DNA of 56,714 nucleotides, taken from NCBI GenBank assembly GCA_030748635.1, contig JASMLP010000152.1, positions 1 through 56,714 on the forward strand. The letters run 5' to 3'. The notes beneath the pieces are model-generated. The model saw only the letters and a program-made list of their open reading frames with translations. It ran no database searches and was not told the origin of the DNA. Positions 32,063 through 39,022 of the stretch are shown piece after piece; within the stretch, counting starts at the first letter, position 1, and each line of letters starts with the position of its first letter. Both the position numbers and the translations under genes were made by a program. This DNA comes from Planctomycetota bacterium (lineage in GTDB: Bacteria; Planctomycetota; JACQVV01; JASMLP01).

Positions 32063-32824
32063 ATGTCCACTGCATCTGTCACTGCTAACGCTGAATCCAC
32101 CCCGACCAAGGGAATCAAGAACGGGACGCTGGGAATGTGGATCTTCCTGGCTTCAGAGATCATGATCTTCGCCGGTCTGATCGGAAGCTATGTGGTCCTT
32201 CGTTTCAATAACCCCGACGAATTCCACCCCGACAAATTAGTCGATCTGTATCACGCCAAGCTGAATGTTCCGCTGGCTACCGTGAACACGCTCTTTCTGA
32301 TCATCAGCAGTCTGACCATGGCGTTTGCCGTGCAGGCCGCCTGGGACGGGAAGAATAGCAAACTTCGTGGATGGCTTTTGGTGACCGGTCTGCTGGGATG
32401 TCTCTTTTGTGGGATGAAGTACATCGAGTACGGTCAGAAGCTCAATCATGTGGAGTCGGTTGCTCTGGAAAAACTAGAAGAGGGTACGGAGCTTGCCCAA
32501 GCTTTGGGAACTCTCCCCAAGGGGACGGTTCTCAATGAAGAAACGCTCGAACTCGCGCTTGAATCGGAGGTCGAAAAGGTCGACGTCGTTCATCCGATCA
32601 AACCTTCGACCAGTATCTTTTTCTCCTGTTACTACACCATCACCGGGCTTCACGTGGTCCACGTCATTTGTGGGGTGATTCCGATCTTCTGGTTCGCTCT
32701 TTTTGGTGGCCACGGACGCTATGCAGCGCCTGGAGATATGACCATTGAGTGTTTGGGGCTGTACTGGCACTTCGTGGATATTGTCTGGATCTTTCTGTTT
32801 CCCCTGCTTTATCTGATCAAGTAG
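32063..32824 (+). CDS. coxC: Cytochrome c oxidase subunit III
   Basis: A 253-residue membrane subunit with five main helices. MWIFLASEIMIFAGLIGSYVVLR (shortened: WIFLASEIMIF) and TGLHVVHVICG and LYWHFVDIVWIFLFPLLYL are diagnostic of CoxC. Between the third and fourth helix there is a soluble insertion of about 45 residues (HVESVALEKLEEGTEL through EVEKVDVVHPIKPS) rich in Glu and Leu. AGAGGAAA precedes the ATG. It stabilises proton uptake in the oxidase and is the last subunit before a new predicted promoter. Confidence 0.92.
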   Translation: MSTASVTANAESTPTKGIKNGTLGMWIFLASEIMIFAGLIGSYVVLRFNNPDEFHPDKLVDLYHAKLNVPLATVNTLFLIISSLTMAFAVQAAWDGKNSKLRGWLLVTGLLGCLFCGMKYIEYGQKLNHVESVALEKLEEGTELAQALGTLPKGTVLNEETLELALESEVEKVDVVHPIKPSTSIFFSCYYTITGLHVVHVICGVIPIFWFALFGGHGRYAAPGDMTIECLGLYWHFVDIVWIFLFPLLYLIK

Positions 32825-32868
32825 GGAACCGTAAACATTCATTTCTCCCAAATGACAAGAACGAATGC

Positions 32869-32896
32869 TTTTCACATTCTCGAGACAACCTATAAT
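32869..32896 (+). promoter_or_regulatory. Internal promoter upstream of the ferredoxin-like gene
   Basis: TTTTCA (32869-32874), 16 bases, then a perfect TATAAT (32891-32896). Start near 32903 gives a leader of about 80 bases before the ferredoxin-like gene, including the 11-base direct repeats. Confidence 0.5.
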
Positions 32897-32950
32897 GGGC
32901 AGTAGCCTTGTTAGTCGGGGGACTGTTACTTGACTTCCTCCCCAATCAAT

Positions 32951-32982
32951 GACATTCGGTGCCCAATTAAAGACATTCGGTG
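32951..32982 (+). repeat. 11-base direct repeats before the ferredoxin-like start
   Basis: GACATTCGGTG occurs at 32951-32961 and again, unchanged, at 32972-32982, 21 bases apart (two helical turns). The second copy ends one base before the ATG at 32984. It could be an operator or a translational control site. Confidence 0.6.
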
Positions 32983-32983
32983 A

Positions 32984-33571
32984 ATGAGTTCCATGTCCAC
33001 TTACACTAAAACTCCGATGGAAGGCTTGGATTACGATACGCCGGTATCGGTCAAGCCCCGCAAGAAACAGCCTCCGTTCGTTGTGGTGATGAATGAGAAT
33101 TGTACCTCGTGTGCAGGTACGCCAACCTGCCTCCCACTTTGTCCCGTTTCATGTATTCATCAAATTTATGATGAAGGTCGTCCGGTGCGGGTCTATGTCG
33201 ACAATGAGATTTGTATCGGTTGTATGAACTGCTTTTCAGATCATTATCGTCCGAAAAATATTAACAAAGGCGATAAGTCCGAGAATTGCGAAAAACTCAA
33301 TCGCCTTGATGAGAGGACCAAACAAGCGGTTTGTCCGTGGGATGCGATAGAGGTTCAGCCGTTCGATTCGGGGGTTGAGAGATCTTCGCTTTTCTACTCA
33401 CAGCCGAGGTCGGTTGCCGAGGAAGGGGAAAATGAAGAGGGCGATGGTGAAGGCAAGGAAGGAACTGGTTCGCTTCCCGAAACTGAACCGGGGCCTGAAT
33501 CCTCAGAATCTAAATCCACAAGCGAAGTGGGACCCAAAACGGGCGATGACAAGGAAAAATCAACCGGATAG
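32984..33571 (+). CDS. Ferredoxin-like protein with two 4Fe-4S motifs and acidic tail
   Basis: A 195-residue soluble protein. Eight-cysteine ferredoxin layout with insertions: motif one is CTSCAGTPTCLPLCP (C-x2-C-x5-C-x3-CP), motif two CIGCMNC then, after a 30-residue insert, AVCPWDAI. Two [4Fe-4S] clusters are therefore plausible. The C-terminal 65 residues are Glu/Gly/Ser-rich, acidic and probably disordered. No signal peptide, so the protein is cytoplasmic although its neighbours are membrane or periplasmic oxidase parts. It lies between coxC and coxD, behind its own predicted promoter. An in-frame ATG at 32993 is an alternative start. Redox partner unknown. Confidence 0.7.
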   Translation: MSSMSTYTKTPMEGLDYDTPVSVKPRKKQPPFVVVMNENCTSCAGTPTCLPLCPVSCIHQIYDEGRPVRVYVDNEICIGCMNCFSDHYRPKNINKGDKSENCEKLNRLDERTKQAVCPWDAIEVQPFDSGVERSSLFYSQPRSVAEEGENEEGDGEGKEGTGSLPETEPGPESSESKSTSEVGPKTGDDKEKSTG

Positions 33572-33595
33572 TTCTATCCGAAAAGGAGTTGTTCG

Positions 33596-34015
33596 ATGAG
33601 TGAATCTGCCGCTTCAGTAAGCGAAGGCCATCATGCACATCAGGGTCCGAGTTACTGGCTTATCTTTGGAGCGCTTGTCGTTCTGACCGGATTGACCGTG
33701 GGTGTTAGTTATCTCGATTTTGGGCAAGTCGGGGGAGTCGTGGTTGCGATGATCATCGCATCGACCAAGGCCACCCTGGTCCTTCTCTTCTTCATGCATG
33801 TCAAATTCGAGCTGCCTTCTATCTATGTCCCGATCGGCTTTGCGCTGGTTCTGTGTGTCTTTCTTGTTGCCGCTCTCATTCCCGATGTGGCGCTGCGAGA
33901 TACGCTGGCGGCAAAGTATCAAATCAAGGAGATGATTATTTACTTCGCTTGCCTAATTGTAGGCTCTATCGCCGTCATCAAGACCGGACAAAGGCTGCTC
34001 CGGTCCGGGACCTGA
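33596..34015 (+). CDS. coxD: Cytochrome c oxidase subunit IV (CtaF-like)
   Basis: A 139-residue small oxidase subunit. A His-rich N-terminus (HHAHQGPSY) is followed by three hydrophobic helices: IFGALVVLTGLTVGVSYLDFG, VVVAMIIASTKATLVLLFFMHVKFE and a third near 80-100. The motif IASTKATLVLLFFMH is the hallmark of prokaryotic subunit IV. A fourth hydrophobic stretch near the C-terminus (IYFACLIVGSIAVI) makes it somewhat longer than usual (about 100 residues). GGAG lies about eight bases before the ATG. Confidence 0.88.
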   Translation: MSESAASVSEGHHAHQGPSYWLIFGALVVLTGLTVGVSYLDFGQVGGVVVAMIIASTKATLVLLFFMHVKFELPSIYVPIGFALVLCVFLVAALIPDVALRDTLAAKYQIKEMIIYFACLIVGSIAVIKTGQRLLRSGT

Positions 34016-34040
34016 GAGCTACTTTTCCAACGTACATGAT

Positions 34041-34991
34041 GTGAAACGATTGGCGGTTGAAGTACGGGATCTGCAGGGATCCTATGGTGAAAGACTTGCG
34101 CTTGATGGGCTCGATTTCGAAGTTGGGTCCGGAGAGTGTTTTGCCGTGTTGGGGCCCAATGGGAGTGGGAAGAGTACCCTGTTCTCTATCCTCTCGACCC
34201 TGAAACAACCCGACTCCGGAGTTGTGAAAGTCTTGGGTTTCGACCTACTGGAATCTCCAGATGCGGTCCGACGATCTCTCGGGGTCGTTTTTCAGTTCCC
34301 TTCACTGGACAAGAAACTTACGGTTTTTGAAAATCTTTGGCATCAGGGACATTTGCACGGTTTACGTGGACGAGGATTACGGGAACGTGTCAGCAGTTTG
34401 CTGAGCCGTTTCGGCCTGGGTGAACGTCATGGGGAGCGCCTTGAAACCTTGTCTGGAGGACTGGCGCGTCGGGTCGAAATTGCCAAGGCGATGTTGCACG
34501 AGCCCAAGATTTTGCTGCTGGACGAACCGAGTACTGGATTGGATCCTCGGTCTCGTAGGGATCTTGCGGACTTGCTCTTCGGGCTTGGACGTGAGTCGGG
34601 AACCACGGTTTTGCTCACCACACACTTGCTGGAAGAAGCAGACGCTTGCTCATCTGTGCTCATTTTGGACGAGGGCAAGAGGGTTGCGATGGGGACTCCG
34701 GATGAACTCAAGAGCCAGATTGGCGGGGGGGTGATTACCCTCGAGTCCATCGAATTGGAGTCTCTGAGGAAAGATCTGAGTCAGGAGTTGCGGTTGGAAG
34801 GAAAAATGGTCGGGACTGGCCTCCGTTTTGAGGTGGAGGATCCTCACGAAGTGGCTCGGCGGCTGGGCGAAGGATTTGGGGAACGATTGGATCTCATTAC
34901 GATCGGGAAACCCTCTCTAGAGGATGTGTTTCTGGACCGAACCGGTCGTTCTTTTAACGGTTCCTCTGCTCAACCGGGTGGTGAAGGATGA
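34041..34991 (+). CDS. ABC transporter ATPase of an ABC-2 type system
   Basis: A 316-residue ATP-binding subunit: Walker A GPNGSGKST, Q-loop VVFQFPSLD, signature LSGGLARR, Walker B ILLLDEPSTGLDP and H-loop TTHLLEEAD. A C-terminal domain of about 90 residues (from KSQIGGGVITLES) matches the DUF4162-type extension of ABC-2 ATPases. It pairs with the permease in the next gene (ATGA overlap). Placement between oxidase subunits and Sco suggests a job in oxidase maturation, for example metal or cofactor-related export, but substrate is unknown. GTG start, weak ribosome-binding site; a tiny ATG-ATG-TGA frame overlaps the start. Confidence 0.88.
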   Translation: MKRLAVEVRDLQGSYGERLALDGLDFEVGSGECFAVLGPNGSGKSTLFSILSTLKQPDSGVVKVLGFDLLESPDAVRRSLGVVFQFPSLDKKLTVFENLWHQGHLHGLRGRGLRERVSSLLSRFGLGERHGERLETLSGGLARRVEIAKAMLHEPKILLLDEPSTGLDPRSRRDLADLLFGLGRESGTTVLLTTHLLEEADACSSVLILDEGKRVAMGTPDELKSQIGGGVITLESIELESLRKDLSQELRLEGKMVGTGLRFEVEDPHEVARRLGEGFGERLDLITIGKPSLEDVFLDRTGRSFNGSSAQPGGEG

Positions 34992-35788
34992 TGGGCGGCA
35001 ACGTCGCTTGGCTGGCCACCGGAAGCTTGGCTCGGAGGGAAGTCGTTCGGTTTTTGCGACAACCGGCTCGCTTGATCGGCGCTATCGCTATGCCTCTGAT
35101 CTTCTGGCTCTTGATCGGAGCGGGGATGGGGGATAGCTTTCGACCCTCAGGGATATCCTCCGAAGGGGGCTTTTTGCACTATTTTTTTCCCGGTATTGTG
35201 GTCTTGTGTGTCCTCTTTTCCGCGATTTACTCCACGATATCGATCATCGAGGATCGGGATGCCGGTTTTTTGCAGTCGGTTCTCGTGGCTCCGGTACCGT
35301 CTTGGACGATCGTGGGTGGCAAAGTTCTGGGAGGAGCGATCCTCGCTTTGGGGCAAGGCGGATTGTTACTCGCATTGGCTCCTTTACTGGGTCTCCCCGT
35401 CGCTTGGTGGGCCTTGGTGTCCACCTTTGCGGTCTTGGCGCTCATCGCCCTTTCGTTGACCGCCCTTGGTTTCGTGATTGCCTGGAAGAGTGAGTCGACC
35501 CAGGGGTTTCACGCCATCATGAATATCCTTCTGATGCCGATGTGGATCCTGTCCGGCGCGTTTTTCCCTTCTCAAGGGGCCAGTACTGTTCTGGCATGGA
35601 TCATGGCGATCAATCCTTTGACCTACGGGTTATCGTTAGTACGTCATACGCTGGGACTGGATGAACCCTCAGTCCTCGAACGTTTGCCTTCGCTGGAGAT
35701 GTCTTTGGGTGTATCTGTGATTTTTTTGAGCGTAATGGTCGTGTGGTCCTGTCGGGTTGTTCGGTCGCGTAGCAGGATCAATCGATGA
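34988..35788 (+). CDS. ABC-2 type transporter permease
   Basis: A 266-residue integral membrane protein with six hydrophobic segments, beginning after an N-terminal REVVRFLRQPARLIGAIAMPLIFWLL element common to ABC-2 permeases (shortened). The conserved loop region ISIIEDRDAGFLQSVLVAPV (ISxxxDRExGxLxxLLxAP type) and PMWILSGAFFP near residue 182 are typical of the family. It is coupled by ATGA to its ATPase upstream and to the Sco gene downstream, so all three form one translational unit. Confidence 0.85.
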   Translation: MMGGNVAWLATGSLARREVVRFLRQPARLIGAIAMPLIFWLLIGAGMGDSFRPSGISSEGGFLHYFFPGIVVLCVLFSAIYSTISIIEDRDAGFLQSVLVAPVPSWTIVGGKVLGGAILALGQGGLLLALAPLLGLPVAWWALVSTFAVLALIALSLTALGFVIAWKSESTQGFHAIMNILLMPMWILSGAFFPSQGASTVLAWIMAINPLTYGLSLVRHTLGLDEPSVLERLPSLEMSLGVSVIFLSVMVVWSCRVVRSRSRINR

Positions 35789-36450
35789 GTTCACAGGGAT
35801 TGTCGTGGAAGGACCGAATCTTGTGGTTGGTTCTGATTTCGGCGCTCGTGGGAGTCAGCGTGGCCGCTTTGCGTTCACTGGTTTTGGAGAGTTCAACCGA
35901 GTCAGCAAAACCGGAGAACTTTTCCAGTCTGGGAACGGTACCCGATTTTCAGTTTGTGGATGAGCGGGGGAAAGCGTTTGGTCGTTCGGAACTTCTCGGC
36001 CGTGTTTGGATCGTCGATTTTATCTATACCAGTTGCCCCTCTTTGTGTGTTCAGATGTCACGCGCCATGAGATCGCTTCAGGGTCGCCTTGAAGGGTTGC
36101 TGGGGGATGAGGTGCGCTTGGTCTCTGTGAGTGTAGATCCCCGCTACGATACGCCTGAGCGCCTTTCGGAATACGCCTCGGCGCACGGCGCGCGATCCGG
36201 TTTATGGCACTTTCTGACCGGTTCGCGTGCTCAGATTTTCGAATTGTGCCGAGATCATTTTCGGCTGGCTGTTTCCGATGAATTTCCAGAAGGGGCTCCG
36301 GAGCCAGTGACTCACAGCGATCGATTTGTCGTGATCGATCGAGATGCCCGGATTCGAGCTTATTTCCGAGGCACGGATGAGGGAGAACTGGAGAAACTGA
36401 TCCAGACGGTCCATCAGCTGGTGAAAGAGGGTTCATCGAGGTTTCGTTGA
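35785..36450 (+). CDS. Sco1/SenC copper chaperone for oxidase CuA
   Basis: A 221-residue membrane-tethered thioredoxin-fold protein. One N-terminal helix (about 11-31), then the copper motif CPSLC (Cys 84 and Cys 88) in VDFIYTSCPSLCVQM and the third ligand His 177 in VTHSDRFVVID. Sco proteins deliver copper to or reduce the CuA site of subunit II, in keeping with the operon. The stop overlaps a predicted promoter at 36447 for the next small gene. Confidence 0.94.
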   Translation: MSSQGLSWKDRILWLVLISALVGVSVAALRSLVLESSTESAKPENFSSLGTVPDFQFVDERGKAFGRSELLGRVWIVDFIYTSCPSLCVQMSRAMRSLQGRLEGLLGDEVRLVSVSVDPRYDTPERLSEYASAHGARSGLWHFLTGSRAQIFELCRDHFRLAVSDEFPEGAPEPVTHSDRFVVIDRDARIRAYFRGTDEGELEKLIQTVHQLVKEGSSRFR

Positions 36451-36475
36451 CAGCCCCAGAAACGCCTGCTAGAGT
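36447..36475 (+). promoter_or_regulatory. Promoter for a leaderless small gene
   Basis: TTGACA (36447-36452) overlaps the Sco stop codon; 17 bases later is TAGAGT (36470-36475). The predicted start (36482-36483) coincides with the ATG at 36483, so the transcript would have no leader. Confidence 0.45.
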
Positions 36476-36482
36476 AAATACC

Positions 36483-36782
36483 ATGTCGAACATTCGATTT
36501 CTTATGCGGATAGCTTTTCTGTTCACACTGATCGCGTTGCCTCTCGTGGCTTGTCCCAATTGCAAAGACGCTCTGGTTCAAGAGGGGCCGGATGGGGAGG
36601 CTTGGAGTCGTCAGGCGGACGCTTTCTACTGGGGCATACTGTTCATGCTCGGAACGCTTTTTATGGGTGGGTTCTCTCTCATTCGCTTGTTAGTGCGTGC
36701 GGGAGCAGATGTGGCGACTCTTCCCCAGGAATCTCCCTCTTCTGAATCCCAAGAAGTTCGTGATAAGGCCTCGAATCTCTGA
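36483..36782 (+). CDS. Small membrane protein with CPNC motif
   Basis: A 99-residue protein: signal-like N-terminal helix (about 5-21) ending VACPNCKDAL, then a second helix (FYWGILFMLGTLFMGGFSLIRLL, about 47-68; shortened in meaning, not function) and a polar tail. The CPxCKDAL element followed by a membrane helix resembles short conserved proteins near Sco in Planctomycetes and Verrucomicrobia-like genomes, function unknown to me. The CPNC could bind copper or act as a thiol pair. ATG at 36483 chosen; a TTG at 36447 overlapping the Sco stop is less likely. Confidence 0.65.
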   Translation: MSNIRFLMRIAFLFTLIALPLVACPNCKDALVQEGPDGEAWSRQADAFYWGILFMLGTLFMGGFSLIRLLVRAGADVATLPQESPSSESQEVRDKASNL

Positions 36783-36800
36783 TTCGACGGAACCCCAGAA

Positions 36801-37661
36801 GTGAATCTGCGTAGCCGAGTGTTCCTGGTTGTAGTCGTCTTGGCGGCGATCTACATACCCTTTCAGTTCTGGGTCGATACTTCATTCCGGACTTCGCTGG
36901 ATGATGACTCGCTTCGCGGGTATCTCACGCGTCCGGAAAAGCCGCGGCATATCCAGCACGCTCTTGTTCAATTGACTCAACGAATACAGGAGGATCGAGG
37001 GACTGCGGAACCTTTCTATGAGGACGCGTTGAGGTTAGTTGAACATAAAGAATCAGCGATCCGTTCCATGCTGGCTTGGGTCCTTGGGTTTGATAATACT
37101 CACCAGCCGTTTCAGGATGGATTGCAGAAACTCCTTCAAGATGAGCACCCCAATGTCCGTTACAACGCGGCTCTGTCGCTGGTCAAGTTTGGGGATACTT
37201 CGATTCGCCCGGTTCTCCTGGAGATGCTCAGGCCCTTTCGAGTGGGCTCTGGGGTGGACGGGAAAGTACGTGAGATATTCGCCTCCAACCGGCCGGTTCG
37301 TTCGGGAGTCCAGCTCGCTCTGGTTGTGGCCGCTGATGGGAAAGAATCTGGAGTTCCCTCTCCTCTGGATGGGCGGATTCGTCGCGTGTTTTGCCGTTCG
37401 GGCGACAAGGTGAATCGAGGAGATGATCTGGTCGAAATCCTACCGGGTGAGATGCAGGTATGGGAAGCGCTCAAAGCGCTCTATCTCATCGGGCGACCGG
37501 AGGACTTGCCAGAGGTCCGGCGCTGGACGGTACCGGTACCCCCATATTCCAAGAAGATTCAAATTCAAGCTCAGCAGACGGCTCTTCATCTGGAGAATCG
37601 ATCGAAGAGTTCTGGGACGTCAGAAAAGACGGAAAATCCCTCCACCGATCAGAACCCCTGA
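36801..37661 (+). CDS. Membrane-anchored HEAT-repeat protein with lipoyl-like domain
   Basis: A 286-residue protein with an N-terminal helix (about 6-24), helical repeats of HEAT type (about 60-160; LLQDEHPNVRYNAALSLVKFGD is the clearest, quoted in part as HPNVRYNAALSL), then a biotinyl/lipoyl-like barrel (VPSPLDGRIRRVFCRSGDKV... near residues 185-222), and a further helical repeat (WEALKALYLIGRPEDLPEVRR). The barrel has the DGxIxxxxxxxGDxVxxGdxLxxI pattern of HlyD or lipoyl domains but no EAMKM modification lysine. The C-terminus is Ser/Lys-rich. Start GTG. Function unknown; last gene of the respiratory locus and convergent with the DUF1501 gene. Confidence 0.6.
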   Translation: MNLRSRVFLVVVVLAAIYIPFQFWVDTSFRTSLDDDSLRGYLTRPEKPRHIQHALVQLTQRIQEDRGTAEPFYEDALRLVEHKESAIRSMLAWVLGFDNTHQPFQDGLQKLLQDEHPNVRYNAALSLVKFGDTSIRPVLLEMLRPFRVGSGVDGKVREIFASNRPVRSGVQLALVVAADGKESGVPSPLDGRIRRVFCRSGDKVNRGDDLVEILPGEMQVWEALKALYLIGRPEDLPEVRRWTVPVPPYSKKIQIQAQQTALHLENRSKSSGTSEKTENPSTDQNP

Positions 37662-37695
37662 CCTATTCGCTGCGTCGGGTTTTAATGGAGACGGA

Positions 37696-39009
37696 TCAGA
37701 GGATCGGAAGCTTGGGAAAGGTTTCGCCGAGAACCTGGGCCGATTTTCCTCCGAGCCACTGGTCGATGACTGTGGCGTAGACGCTCCGGAAATCGGTCTT
37801 CCATTGAAGATCGCCCCGATCTAGTTCCGTCAGGCTGGGATGGTCCCCAACGATTCCACCTTGAACCGGGGTGCCGAACAGAAACATGCCACCACCGGAT
37901 CCATGATCCGTCCCTCCGCTCGCATTTTCAGCTACCCGGCGACCGAATTCGCTGAAACTCATCATCAAGACCCGCTCGTCGTGTCCCGTGCGCTTCAGGT
38001 CGGTCATAAGCGCTTTCACATTGGTGGAGAGTTCTAACATGAGGCGATCGTGACGGTTGCGTTGGGAGGAGTGGGTGTCGAATCCACCGAGAGAAAGATA
38101 GTAAATGCGTGTCTTGAGTCCGCCCGCGATCATCGCGGCCACCATCTTCGCGTCGTTGCCCAGGCGTCCGGTGTATTTTCCGGTAGGCTTGAAGCGGGCA
38201 ATCGCTTGCCGGACTTCGGCGCTGGAGGCGTTGGCGTTCGTGGCGGTTGAGGATAGAAAGTCGAGAGAGGAGTTTCCTGATTGCCGGGAGCGGTTCAAGT
38301 TGGAGTAGGACTGCTGTAGCTGTTGAGGAGATTTGGAGTCCATGGATTTTTCGGACCGGCCTCGGCCTTTCTTGCCGGTTTTGAGTTGAGTGCCGTGCCA
38401 GGCGTAAAGTGCCGGGTTCTGGAAAGCGACCCCTCGATAGTGATTGCCGATCAACGCCTTGGGGGCTTCATTTCCGATAGAGATGGCGGTCGTACTGTCG
38501 GCGACTCCTTGGTTAGAGGATTCGATGAGATGACCTAACCAGCCCGGAGATCGGTAGGGGGCTTTACGGTTGGCTGTGTGCCAGACCTCCATCGACTTGA
38601 AGTGTGAGCGATTGGGGTTGGGGTAGCCGACCGCTTGAATGATGGACATGTTGCCATCATCGAAAATGGATTTCATCGCTTCCAAATTGGGGTGCATCCC
38701 GATCTGGTCGTTCAACTTCAGAACTCGATTGGACGGGATGGCCGCGACTTTCCGACTGGAGTAGTACTCGTCCATGCCGTAAGGAACGATGGTGCTCAGG
38801 ATATCGTTGCCTCCCGACAGTTGTAGAACGATCAAGATCCTTTCGTCCGGGATCCCGGGACGACCCTGGAGAGGGCGTACATCCAGTGGGTTCTCAATTG
38901 CATAGGCGGTTCGAGAAAGCCAGGAAGGAACGACCAAGCTCGCGCTGAGAAGACCTAACCCTTTCTGCAAGAAATCACGTCTCGTCGTGAGATGGGAACG
39001 GTTCGACAT
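37696..39009 (-). CDS. DUF1501 secreted protein
   Basis: A 437-residue protein with a Tat signal (TTRRDFLQKG, hydrophobic GLLSASLVVPSWL). The family block RILIVLQLSGGNDILSTIVPYG near residue 55 (shortened LQLSGGND), then IGMHPNLEAMKSIFDDGNMSIIQAVGYPNPNRSHF (HPNLxxxKxxFdxGxmaiiqgvGYpnpnrSHF pattern) and SEFGRRVAENASGGTDHGSGG near the C-terminus identify it. DUF1501 proteins have an alkaline-phosphatase-like fold with uncertain substrate and are usually encoded next to DUF1800, as here: the DUF1800 gene ends 13 bases upstream, giving a two-gene operon. Confidence 0.92.
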   Translation of the reverse strand: MSNRSHLTTRRDFLQKGLGLLSASLVVPSWLSRTAYAIENPLDVRPLQGRPGIPDERILIVLQLSGGNDILSTIVPYGMDEYYSSRKVAAIPSNRVLKLNDQIGMHPNLEAMKSIFDDGNMSIIQAVGYPNPNRSHFKSMEVWHTANRKAPYRSPGWLGHLIESSNQGVADSTTAISIGNEAPKALIGNHYRGVAFQNPALYAWHGTQLKTGKKGRGRSEKSMDSKSPQQLQQSYSNLNRSRQSGNSSLDFLSSTATNANASSAEVRQAIARFKPTGKYTGRLGNDAKMVAAMIAGGLKTRIYYLSLGGFDTHSSQRNRHDRLMLELSTNVKALMTDLKRTGHDERVLMMSFSEFGRRVAENASGGTDHGSGGGMFLFGTPVQGGIVGDHPSLTELDRGDLQWKTDFRSVYATVIDQWLGGKSAQVLGETFPKLPIL

Positions 39010-39022
39010 CGGAGGGCTCCTG

